A stretch of 64,000 bases of DNA from Acidobacteriota bacterium (GTDB lineage Bacteria > Actinomycetota > Acidimicrobiia > Acidimicrobiales > RAAP-2): contig JAGXAY010000002.1 in the NCBI GenBank assembly GCA_018971385.1, positions 1-64,000 on the forward strand, written 5' to 3'. Both the position numbers and the translations under genes were made by a program. This document shows positions 38,585 to 46,850 of this stretch, piece by piece; positions within the stretch are counted from its first letter, which is position 1; every line of letters begins with the position of its first letter. The notes beneath the pieces are model-generated. The model saw only the letters and a list, made by a program, of their open reading frames with translations, did not search any database and was not told the DNA's origin.

Positions 38585-39516
38585 GAACGCTCCCAAAAGC
38601 CCGGGCCCACCGGCTCCTTGTAGTCCGACTGCGACTGGAGGTAGCCCTGCGAGTCGACCATTAAGGGCAACTGAGGCAGGGGGCGCGGAGCGGGACCGAA
38701 GTTCGGCAGAGCCCCGTTCGCGACGTTGAACATCGACTGGTGGCAGGGACAGACGAGAAGCTGCAACTGCTGCTCGTAGAGCCCCACCGGGCACCCCAGG
38801 TGGGTGCAGAGCTTGGAGTAGGCGACGTAACCTTGGGGCGCCCAGGTCTCTCGTCCCTTCATGGTCGTGAAGTTCTCGTTCGAAATACGAATCAGTACCG
38901 TCTGGTCGACCGCCTGTCCGTTGTCCGTGTTCTGAAATCCTTCGGGGTAGACCGTCGTGATGGAACCGACCGCCAAATCGGTGACGTTGACTCGACGCCC
39001 CGTGATGTCAACGAGATAGGACCCCGTCGTCCAGTCCGTGTGGAACAACGTTCCCTTCGGCATCGGACCGAGCGACCGCACGAGCGGGAAAAGGCTCACT
39101 ACTCCGAAGACCCCCATGCCCGTGCCGAGGAGTCCACCCAAGAACTTGCGCCGCTGAATGATGCCGCCGCCACGCTCGACAATCGCCGCGGCGAACGCGT
39201 CACGGTCCGCCTCCGAGTTAGCGAGAGGGTGACGCTCCTCGACGAAGGGTCCCCGCGGCATGAGGTACTTTCCCCACGCAATCAGTCCCGCTCCGAGGCT
39301 CACGGCGCCACCACCCAGGGTGGCCCCGAGGGTCCAGGGCGCCAGGTTCATCACGAAGGCGACCGCGAAGAGCACCAGCAAGATGATGCCGACGAGGAAG
39401 AGGACGCCGATCCAGCCTTCGACGACCCCCGGTCGCCGAGCCGCTGGCTGCATGTGCGGGTCATCGGCGGACACACCGCGCAACGACACCGGAGTGTGCT
39501 GGTCGTGATCGCTCAC
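38581..39516 (-). CDS. qcrA: Cytochrome bc1 Rieske iron-sulfur subunit
   Basis: CTHLGCPVGLYEQQLQLLVCPCHQSMFNV. Confidence 0.95.
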   Translation of the reverse strand: MSDHDQHTPVSLRGVSADDPHMQPAARRPGVVEGWIGVLFLVGIILLVLFAVAFVMNLAPWTLGATLGGGAVSLGAGLIAWGKYLMPRGPFVEERHPLANSEADRDAFAAAIVERGGGIIQRRKFLGGLLGTGMGVFGVVSLFPLVRSLGPMPKGTLFHTDWTTGSYLVDITGRRVNVTDLAVGSITTVYPEGFQNTDNGQAVDQTVLIRISNENFTTMKGRETWAPQGYVAYSKLCTHLGCPVGLYEQQLQLLVCPCHQSMFNVANGALPNFGPAPRPLPQLPLMVDSQGYLQSQSDYKEPVGPGFWERS

Positions 39517-40397
39517 TGGCGCTCTCCTACCCAGTATCCAATGAGGGCCAGGAGGCCCACGCCAATAAGAAGTCCCACGAAGCCTTCGGCCACCGGTCCG
39601 AGCCCTCCGAGACCGAGACCACCCGGGTTACGGGGGTGCTGGAGGTACTCGGTGACGTAGGCCACGATGTCGCGAACCTGGTAGTCGCTCAAGTTTCCGG
39701 TGAATCGAGGCATGTTGCCGGGCCCGGTACGAATCGCCTCCACTACCTGAAAGGCGGGAATATTGCGGAGGGAGGGCGCGTAGGTTCCTTGCGCCAGGGC
39801 GTCACCGTCACCCTCGATGGTGTGGCACGCCGCACAGTTCAGGGCGAAGAGCGCCGCGCCGTCCGCGACGTTCGCCCCCGCCAGATGGGGAGTCGGAATC
39901 GCCGGATAAGACGGGTCGAGCGAGTTGATCCACGCGGCGATCGCCACCGCCTGATCGTGAGTGAGACGCGGTGTCCGCCGGTCCGCCTGCACCGAGCGGG
40001 GGTTAGCCGCGGGCATGCGACCCGACTCAATCCAGAAGTCGATGGTGGCCGAGCCGAGGCCCACGAGATTCGGGAACGCACCCGAGGTGCCGTCCGCGGG
40101 TACCCCGTTCGCGTTCACCCCGTGACAGGACGCGCAGTTCTCGAGGTAGAGGGACTGGCCCAGTGTGGCCAGAGCCGGGGAGGGCACCGTGTAGGTGATG
40201 GCCCCGTTGCCGTAACTGGTGACCGCTCCCGAGGAGTTCTTCACGACCATCGACGAGTTCGGCGTACCGGAGTTCGCGGCACCGGTCTGGTACGGCGTTT
40301 GGGAGGATGCGCCGGCGGCCGTGGCGAGGGTGATGAGCGGCGCGGCCGCCAAGACACCCACCAGGAGACCGAGGCTGAATCGCGAGGAGATCTTCAC
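39513..40397 (-). CDS. qcrC: Diheme cytochrome c subunit
   Basis: Two CxxCH motifs (CASCHG, CAACHT) and C-terminal TM; start GTG 40397. Confidence 0.95.
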   Translation of the reverse strand: MKISSRFSLGLLVGVLAAAPLITLATAAGASSQTPYQTGAANSGTPNSSMVVKNSSGAVTSYGNGAITYTVPSPALATLGQSLYLENCASCHGVNANGVPADGTSGAFPNLVGLGSATIDFWIESGRMPAANPRSVQADRRTPRLTHDQAVAIAAWINSLDPSYPAIPTPHLAGANVADGAALFALNCAACHTIEGDGDALAQGTYAPSLRNIPAFQVVEAIRTGPGNMPRFTGNLSDYQVRDIVAYVTEYLQHPRNPGGLGLGGLGPVAEGFVGLLIGVGLLALIGYWVGERQ

Positions 40398-40402
40398 GGG
40401 AC

Positions 40403-41011
40403 CTACTTCAGAAGGAACAGGGACGAGTACAGGCCAATCCACACCACGTCCACGAAGTGCCAGTAGTAACTGACTCCCTGGAAAGCGGCCAACTCACCGG
40501 GGTCGCCCTCGGTACCCCTCATACGGAAGAGGAGGAACAGCATGGCCACGAGACCGAGGGTCACGTGCAGACCGTGCAAGCCGGTCGTGATGTAGAACAC
40601 GGAACCGTACGCGTTGGTGTACCAACGGGTCGCCAAGTGGGTCCACTCGTACACCTGGTTCAAGACGAACGCCAACCCCAAGAACAAAGAGATCCACACC
40701 CAGGTGCGGGCTTGGTCGCGCCGACGACGCTCAATGAGCCAGACCGCGTACTGCATCGTGAAGGAGGACGCCACGAGAATGATGGTGAAAATCCCCGACT
40801 GGAGAACGTCGAGGTGGGTTCCCTTCGGGGGCCAGGAGGCCAGGTGAGCACGGATGGTAAAGAGAGCGGCGAAGAGTCCGGAGAAGAACATCAGCTCGCT
40901 GCCGAGCCAAATCATGACCCCAATCGCCAACATCGGCGGGCGATCGTGAACAATCTTCTCCGGTTTCGCCAGGCCGTTAGCGGGGATTGCCTGACTCACG
41001 CGCTCCACCAT
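40403..41011 (-). CDS. ctaE: Cytochrome c oxidase subunit III
   Basis: MIWLGSELMFFSGLFAALFTIRA, VFYITTGLHGLHVTLGL, YYWHFVDVVWIGLYSSLFLLK. Confidence 0.95.
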   Translation of the reverse strand: MVERVSQAIPANGLAKPEKIVHDRPPMLAIGVMIWLGSELMFFSGLFAALFTIRAHLASWPPKGTHLDVLQSGIFTIILVASSFTMQYAVWLIERRRRDQARTWVWISLFLGLAFVLNQVYEWTHLATRWYTNAYGSVFYITTGLHGLHVTLGLVAMLFLLFRMRGTEGDPGELAAFQGVSYYWHFVDVVWIGLYSSLFLLK

Positions 41012-41065
41012 AACAAAATTTTCACAAGGTCATTACCCCGCAATTAGGTGACGAGTGGTGCCCTC

Positions 41066-43372
41066 TCAGGGGCGCTGTAGGGAGGGCGGGAGGCCCTCTG
41101 ACGCCACCACGGCCAACCGGCGCGTCGGTCGCGTCATCGCCACGTAGAGGGTGCGAAGCCCCCGCGGGCTCGGCGACCCGTCACGACTGCCGCGCGCGGC
41201 AATGCGCCCCGGTTCGACGACCACGACACCGTCAAACTCCAGCCCGTTGGCCCCTTCCGCGCTGACCACCACGAGGTCGGCGCCGAGCCCCCGACCGTCT
41301 TCGCGCAGGGGATCGACGGGGTCGAGCTCCGCCTCGGTCAGAAGAGTGAGAAGGTGAGCGCACTCCTCCTGGGTCGCGATCACCGCGACTCGCCCGGGGG
41401 TGAGGTCTCGCACGTACGAACGAACCAACTCGACGAGCGTTCGGTCCCGGTCGTCCCGGGACACCTCGACGAGATCCGGAGTGGCCCCCGCTCGACGGAC
41501 GGCGCGAGGCGGGGTGACGTCGACTGCGGCCGCCGCGAGCGTCGGGGCGGCGAAATCGAGCACCTCCTCGGGCGTGCGGTACGACACGCTCAGTTCCACT
41601 CGAGTGGGTTCCTTACGGGGTTCGAGAACGTCGAGCAGGGCCGACCACGAGGCGGCCGATCCCGGCGTCGTCGCCTGACCCATGTCACCGACGATGGTCA
41701 TGGACCCGGCGAGGTCCCGCCGTTTCAACACTCGAAGTTCCATTGGGGAGAGGTCTTGGGCCTCGTCGACCACGATGTGGCCGTAGGTAACGAACTCCGC
41801 CTCGTCCAGTTCGGGAACTCGCGTGGTGCCGAGTCGCTGCGCTTCGCGCAGGGCGGCGGCCCTAATCTCGCCGCTGTAGGAGTCGAGGTCGACACCGTCC
41901 AAGACTTCGGGCGTGCGGGCCGCGACGGGTCGAGGCCGCTTACGGGGCCCGAGAACGACTCGCGCTTCGTCAATGAGCGCGGCGTCGGCCGCCGTCCACG
42001 AGACCTCATCAACGCTACGACTGCGGGGCCGAAGGAGCAGTGACATCTCCTCGTCGGTGAGTACACCACGAGCCGCCACTCGCAGTAACGCGGGTGAACC
42101 AAAGAGATCGTGCAGCAAATCCTGACCCGTCAGACGGGGCCAAATGCGCTGAACGATCTGCTTAAAGTCGATGTTGGAGCGAATCTGTTCGGCCAAGTCG
42201 GTGTGGGTCGTGGAGTCCTCGCCACTGCCGTTCTCGAAGCGGCGCCGGTACTTGTCCGCCAGGCGAGTGGCCAGTTCTCGACTCACCGCCGAACGGCGCT
42301 GATTGTGATTACCCGGCCGGCGACGCGCCCGTTCGACGATGTCGCGAGTGTCCTCGGGCCCCACGACGATGGTGGCGCGACCGAGGGCGAAGCTGATCTC
42401 TTTCGTGAGAGGGCGCTCTCGAGTACGAACGGCGCGCAGAATGACCTGCGCCATTCTTTCGTCACCCTTTAAGCGGCGTACCTCTTCGGACTCGGTGGCC
42501 CCGACCATGACGTTGCTCACGAGGCCCGCGACCGTTGACAACGTGACTCCGGACTCGCCGAGCGACGGTAGAACGTTGCCGATGTAGGACAAGAACAGCG
42601 GGTTCGGGCCGACGACCAGGACCCCCTGGCGCTCGAGGGTGGCTCGATACGTGAAGAGGAGGTAGGCCGCCCGGTGAAGCGCCACGGCCGTCTTTCCCGT
42701 CCCGGGTCCACCTTGAACGAGAAGGATGCCGGCCGCGGGATGGCGAATAATGCGGTCCTGCTCCCCCTGAATCGTGGCGACGATGTCCCCCATGCGACCC
42801 GTACGAGCCCGACCGAGGGCGGCGAGGAGGGCCCCCGGCCCCCCGAGGGCGAGCCCTCCGTCGACCAGTCCGTCCTTCGTCGCCTCTCGCAACGTGTCTT
42901 CGGGCAGATGAATTTCCCCCGAAGCATCCGCGAAGTACTCGTCTTCGAGTGAGACGACCTCGTGACCCCGGATAGCGACGTGGCGCCGGCGCGAGAGCCC
43001 GAGGGGCTCAACGCCGGTGGCGCGATAAAAGGCCTCAGCGACCGGCGCCCGCCAGTCCACCACCAGGGGGTTCAGATCACGGTCCGAGACGGCGAGTCGA
43101 CCAACGTGGTAGGTGTCCCCCGGTCCCGTTTCCGTGGCGAAGTAGTCGATACGGCCAAAGAACAGAGGTTGATCGCCAATAGCCAACTGGTCGAGGCGTT
43201 GGAGAGCCGTCCCCATCACCACGTCACGTTCGACGAGGTCCCCCGCACCACGCATCGTGGCAACGGACGCCGAATCTCGTAGAGCCGTCGCCTCTCGTCG
43301 CATGTGTTCGAGGGCGACGAGGGCCTCCGACAGGAACTCCTGCTCCTCGGCGATGTCGTGTTCGTGAGCCAC
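41066..43372 (-). CDS. HelD-like UvrD/Rep-family ATPase
   Basis: LLVQGGPGTGKTAVALHRAAYLLF, HIVVDEAQDLSPMELRVLKRR, LSVSYRTPEEVLDFA; coiled-coil N-terminus. Confidence 0.85.
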   Translation of the reverse strand: MAHEHDIAEEQEFLSEALVALEHMRREATALRDSASVATMRGAGDLVERDVVMGTALQRLDQLAIGDQPLFFGRIDYFATETGPGDTYHVGRLAVSDRDLNPLVVDWRAPVAEAFYRATGVEPLGLSRRRHVAIRGHEVVSLEDEYFADASGEIHLPEDTLREATKDGLVDGGLALGGPGALLAALGRARTGRMGDIVATIQGEQDRIIRHPAAGILLVQGGPGTGKTAVALHRAAYLLFTYRATLERQGVLVVGPNPLFLSYIGNVLPSLGESGVTLSTVAGLVSNVMVGATESEEVRRLKGDERMAQVILRAVRTRERPLTKEISFALGRATIVVGPEDTRDIVERARRRPGNHNQRRSAVSRELATRLADKYRRRFENGSGEDSTTHTDLAEQIRSNIDFKQIVQRIWPRLTGQDLLHDLFGSPALLRVAARGVLTDEEMSLLLRPRSRSVDEVSWTAADAALIDEARVVLGPRKRPRPVAARTPEVLDGVDLDSYSGEIRAAALREAQRLGTTRVPELDEAEFVTYGHIVVDEAQDLSPMELRVLKRRDLAGSMTIVGDMGQATTPGSAASWSALLDVLEPRKEPTRVELSVSYRTPEEVLDFAAPTLAAAAVDVTPPRAVRRAGATPDLVEVSRDDRDRTLVELVRSYVRDLTPGRVAVIATQEECAHLLTLLTEAELDPVDPLREDGRGLGADLVVVSAEGANGLEFDGVVVVEPGRIAARGSRDGSPSPRGLRTLYVAMTRPTRRLAVVASEGLPPSLQRP

Positions 43373-43460
43373 GAAACTCTCCTTGGGGCGCCACGGTGGC
43401 GTCTGACGAGTCTAGGTCCTCACGCGCCGACCCCCTTCGGGGCCCTTCTAGGCTAACGGG

Positions 43461-44507
43461 GTGACGTCACCCGCCTTGTCTAACTCATCGTTCCTTCGGG
43501 CCTGTCGGGGAGAGAGCGTTGACCACGTCCCGGTCTGGTTTATGCGCCAGGCCGGGAGGTCTCTGCCGGAGTACCGGGCCCTGCGGGGGACGGGTTCCAT
43601 CCTCGAGGCCATCGCCGATCCGGAGATTGCCGCGGAAGTCACCCTCCAGCCCGTCCGTCGCTACGGTGTGGACGCCGCCATTCTCTTCTCCGACATCGTC
43701 GTGCCCTTCCACGCTCTCGGTTTCGGGGTGGACGTGGTTCCTGGTCGTGGCCCGGTCGTGGCCGAACCGTTTCGGTCCGCCGCGGATCTCGAACGCCTTC
43801 GCCCCCTCACCGAGGACGACATCACTCACGTCACCGCCACCGTCGATCGCGTCGTCGTCGAGCTCGGCGACACCACCCCTCTCATTGGCTTCGCCGGGGC
43901 CCCCTTTACTGTGGCGTCCTACCTGGTGGAAGGGGCGCCCACCCGGGAGTTCGGTGTCATCAAGACGTTGATGCACTCCGACCCGACTCTCTACGACGCT
44001 CTGATGGACCGGGTCGTCGAGACGACCGTGACCTTCCTTCGAGCCCAAGTGGCCCACGGCGCGAGCGCCTTGCAACTCTTCGACTCTTGGGCGGGGTCCC
44101 TCACCCGCGACGAGTATCGACGCTTCGCGCAACCCGCCACGGAGCGGGTGCTCGCGGCTCTCGCTGACCTCAACGTACCCACCATTCTCTTCGGAGTCGG
44201 CACGGGAGAGCTACTGGTCGACATGGCCTCGTGCGGATCCAGCGTCCTCGGAATCGACTGGCACGTGGACCTCGACGAGGGGCGCCGACGGGCGGGGAAA
44301 CCCGTCCAGGGCAACCTCGATCCGGCCCGGTGCCTCGGAAGTGCGGACCTCGCCGTCGACGCCGCCCGGGAAGTCCTCCACCACGCGGGTCGCGACACCG
44401 GACACATCTTTAACCTGGGACACGGGGTGATTCCCCACACCAACCCCGACGTTCTCGCCGCAGTGGTGGACGTTGTACACAACGAAGGAAAGGCTGGCGT
44501 CCGATGA
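43461..44507 (+). CDS. hemE: Uroporphyrinogen decarboxylase
   Basis: PVWFMRQAGRSLPEYRALRG, GFAGAPFTVASYLVEG, NLGHGVIPHTNPD. Confidence 0.97.
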   Translation: MTSPALSNSSFLRACRGESVDHVPVWFMRQAGRSLPEYRALRGTGSILEAIADPEIAAEVTLQPVRRYGVDAAILFSDIVVPFHALGFGVDVVPGRGPVVAEPFRSAADLERLRPLTEDDITHVTATVDRVVVELGDTTPLIGFAGAPFTVASYLVEGAPTREFGVIKTLMHSDPTLYDALMDRVVETTVTFLRAQVAHGASALQLFDSWAGSLTRDEYRRFAQPATERVLAALADLNVPTILFGVGTGELLVDMASCGSSVLGIDWHVDLDEGRRRAGKPVQGNLDPARCLGSADLAVDAAREVLHHAGRDTGHIFNLGHGVIPHTNPDVLAAVVDVVHNEGKAGVR

Positions 44508-45409
44508 GCATCGGCGTACTCGTCATGGCCTACGGAACTCCGAGTTCCCGAGAGGCCATTGAGCCCTACTACACCCGTATTCGACACGGTCGCCCCCCGA
44601 CTCCCGAGCTTCTCCACGAACTCACCGACCGCTACCAACAGATTGGGGGAACCTCACCGCTGGCTGCTCGCACCGCGGACCAGGTGAGTGCGCTGGCCGC
44701 CCGACTGGAGGAGCGTCACCCCGGACTCTTCGACGTCCGGTTCGCGTCGAAGTACGAACCGCCCATGATCGAGGACATAGCTCCCGGCTTCGCCGCCGAC
44801 GGCATCACTCGGGTCATCGGTCTCGTGCTCGCCCCCCACTCCTCCTCCATGTCCACCGACCAGTACTTCGAGCGGGCGCGGGCCAGTCTGGGAGACACCG
44901 TCGAGTTTCTCCCCGTGGACTCCTGGTGGGACCGGGAGGACTTCGTCGAGGTCATGGCCGATCGCGTCTCCCGGGCTCTCGCGAGCCTTCCGGCCGACGC
45001 CGCCGAGATGGCCGAGGTCGTCTTCTCCGCCCACTCCCTGCCCATCAAGATTCTGGAGAAGGGTGACACCTACCCGGACCAGATCCGCGAGAGCGCTCGC
45101 CGAGTCGCCGAGTCGCTCGGCCTCGCTCGCTGGGACACGGCCTGGCAGTCAGCCGGGCGGACCGCCGACCCCTGGCTCGGGCCGGACATTCTCGAGGTGC
45201 TGCGCACCAAGCGAGAGTCCGGGGTGTCGCATCTGGTGTCCTGTCCCATCGGCTTCGTGTCGGACCACCTCGAAGTCCTCTTCGACATCGACATTCAGGC
45301 GGCTGAACTCGCGCGGGAGATTGATCTGCACCTCGTGCGCACGGCCTCTCTCAACGACGCCACTGACTTCATCGACGTTCTCGCCCGGGTGGTCGAGGAG
45401 CGGGCGTGA
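44504..45409 (+). CDS. hemH: Ferrochelatase (coproporphyrin ferrochelatase-like)
   Basis: VLVMAYGTPSSREAIEPYYTRIRHGRPP, VVFSAHSLPIKILEKGDTYPDQI; 4-nt overlap with hemE. Confidence 0.93.
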   Translation: MSIGVLVMAYGTPSSREAIEPYYTRIRHGRPPTPELLHELTDRYQQIGGTSPLAARTADQVSALAARLEERHPGLFDVRFASKYEPPMIEDIAPGFAADGITRVIGLVLAPHSSSMSTDQYFERARASLGDTVEFLPVDSWWDREDFVEVMADRVSRALASLPADAAEMAEVVFSAHSLPIKILEKGDTYPDQIRESARRVAESLGLARWDTAWQSAGRTADPWLGPDILEVLRTKRESGVSHLVSCPIGFVSDHLEVLFDIDIQAAELAREIDLHLVRTASLNDATDFIDVLARVVEERA

Positions 45410-46824
45410 CCCGTCCCTCGGTCGTGATCGTCGGCGGAGGCATTGCGGGTCTCGCCGCGGCCTTCGAACTCTCCGGCGGCGCATCGCCCCGCGACGACGC
45501 CCCGCGAATCGAACTGATCGAGAGCGACGCCACTCTCGGAGGTCCGCTCACCACCGTCGCGTGGAGGGGACGTCACCTCGACCTCGGACCGGACGGATTC
45601 CTCGCTCGACGCCCCGAGGCGCTCGCCCTCCTGCGCGACCTCGGGCTCGAGAACGAGCTGGAGTACGTCGACGCCTCCGGAGCATCCCTCTATCTGCGAG
45701 GGGCCCTTCGGACGTTGCCCGAGGACTCGGTGATGGGGATTCCCCGCAGCAGTACCTCGATGCGCGACATGGGAGGGCTCTCCACCTCGGCGGTGTTCGC
45801 GGTCCGGCGCGACGAACGCCTACCGCGCCGACAGCGGGTCGGCGACGATGCCTCTATCGGGGAGATCGTGCGACGCGCCTGGGGTGATGAGGTCGCCTAC
45901 CGCATCGTGGAGCCGATGATCGGGGGCATCCAGGCGGGGCGGATCGATCAACTGAGCGCGCGCAGTGTCTTTCCGCCCCTACTCGAGGCGGCCCGGCGGG
46001 GCGGGTCGCTGTTGAGGGCCCTGGCCTCCCTCTCACCTTCGTCGACCTCCACGACTCCTAGTTTCGCCTCACTCGAGCGCGGGCTCGGATCCCTGCCCGT
46101 CCGCTTGGCGGACGTACTTCGCGAACGAGGTGTCGAGGTGAGAACCGGCCACTCCGTCGAGACCGTGCGGGAAACCCCCGGCGAGTACCCACTGGCCGTC
46201 GAGACGGCCGACACGGTCACCCCCGCTCACGCCGTCATTCTCGCGACGCCCGCCCCCACCAGCGCTCGGCTCGTCAGTTCGCTCACCGACGGGGCGACGG
46301 GCCTTTCCACCATCGACTCGGCGAGTGCCGCCATGATCTCTCTTCTCTACACGGCGGACGATCTGACACTCCCTCCTCAGGGGACCGGGGTGCTCATCCC
46401 GCTCGACACCCCCTTTAGTGGCGATACCCACCTCGTGACGGCCCTCACTTTCCTCGATCGCAAATGGCCCCACCTTCGCCGAGACGGTGAAGTGCTCATC
46501 CGTGCACACGTGGGACGAATCGACGATCACCGGGGCGAGCAGATGAGTGATGACGCCCTTCTGGAGCGCGTGGTGGCCGAAGTAGCCACTGTGCTGGGCG
46601 CCCGGGGAACACCCCTCGACTCCTTCGTCCAGCGCTGGCCCCGCGGACTCCCCCAGTACTACGTGGGCCACGCAGAACGGGTCACCCACGCCCGAAGCGC
46701 TCTCGAGCCCTTCGGCATCCTCCTCGCCGGGAGCCCCTACGACGGGGTCGGAATTCCCGCGAGTATCGGGTCGGGGCGCCGAGCCGCCCAGCAGGTCCTC
46801 ACTCGCCTCGGACACGGCGAGTAG
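45406..46824 (+). CDS. hemY: Protoporphyrinogen/coproporphyrinogen III oxidase
   Basis: VVIVGGGIAGLAAAFELSGG Rossmann; WRGRHLDLGPDGFLARRPEAL; AGSPYDGVGIPASIGSGRRAA. Confidence 0.92.
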   Translation: MTRPSVVIVGGGIAGLAAAFELSGGASPRDDAPRIELIESDATLGGPLTTVAWRGRHLDLGPDGFLARRPEALALLRDLGLENELEYVDASGASLYLRGALRTLPEDSVMGIPRSSTSMRDMGGLSTSAVFAVRRDERLPRRQRVGDDASIGEIVRRAWGDEVAYRIVEPMIGGIQAGRIDQLSARSVFPPLLEAARRGGSLLRALASLSPSSTSTTPSFASLERGLGSLPVRLADVLRERGVEVRTGHSVETVRETPGEYPLAVETADTVTPAHAVILATPAPTSARLVSSLTDGATGLSTIDSASAAMISLLYTADDLTLPPQGTGVLIPLDTPFSGDTHLVTALTFLDRKWPHLRRDGEVLIRAHVGRIDDHRGEQMSDDALLERVVAEVATVLGARGTPLDSFVQRWPRGLPQYYVGHAERVTHARSALEPFGILLAGSPYDGVGIPASIGSGRRAAQQVLTRLGHGE

Positions 46825-46850
46825 CTCCCTCGTCTGGGAGACTAGACCCC

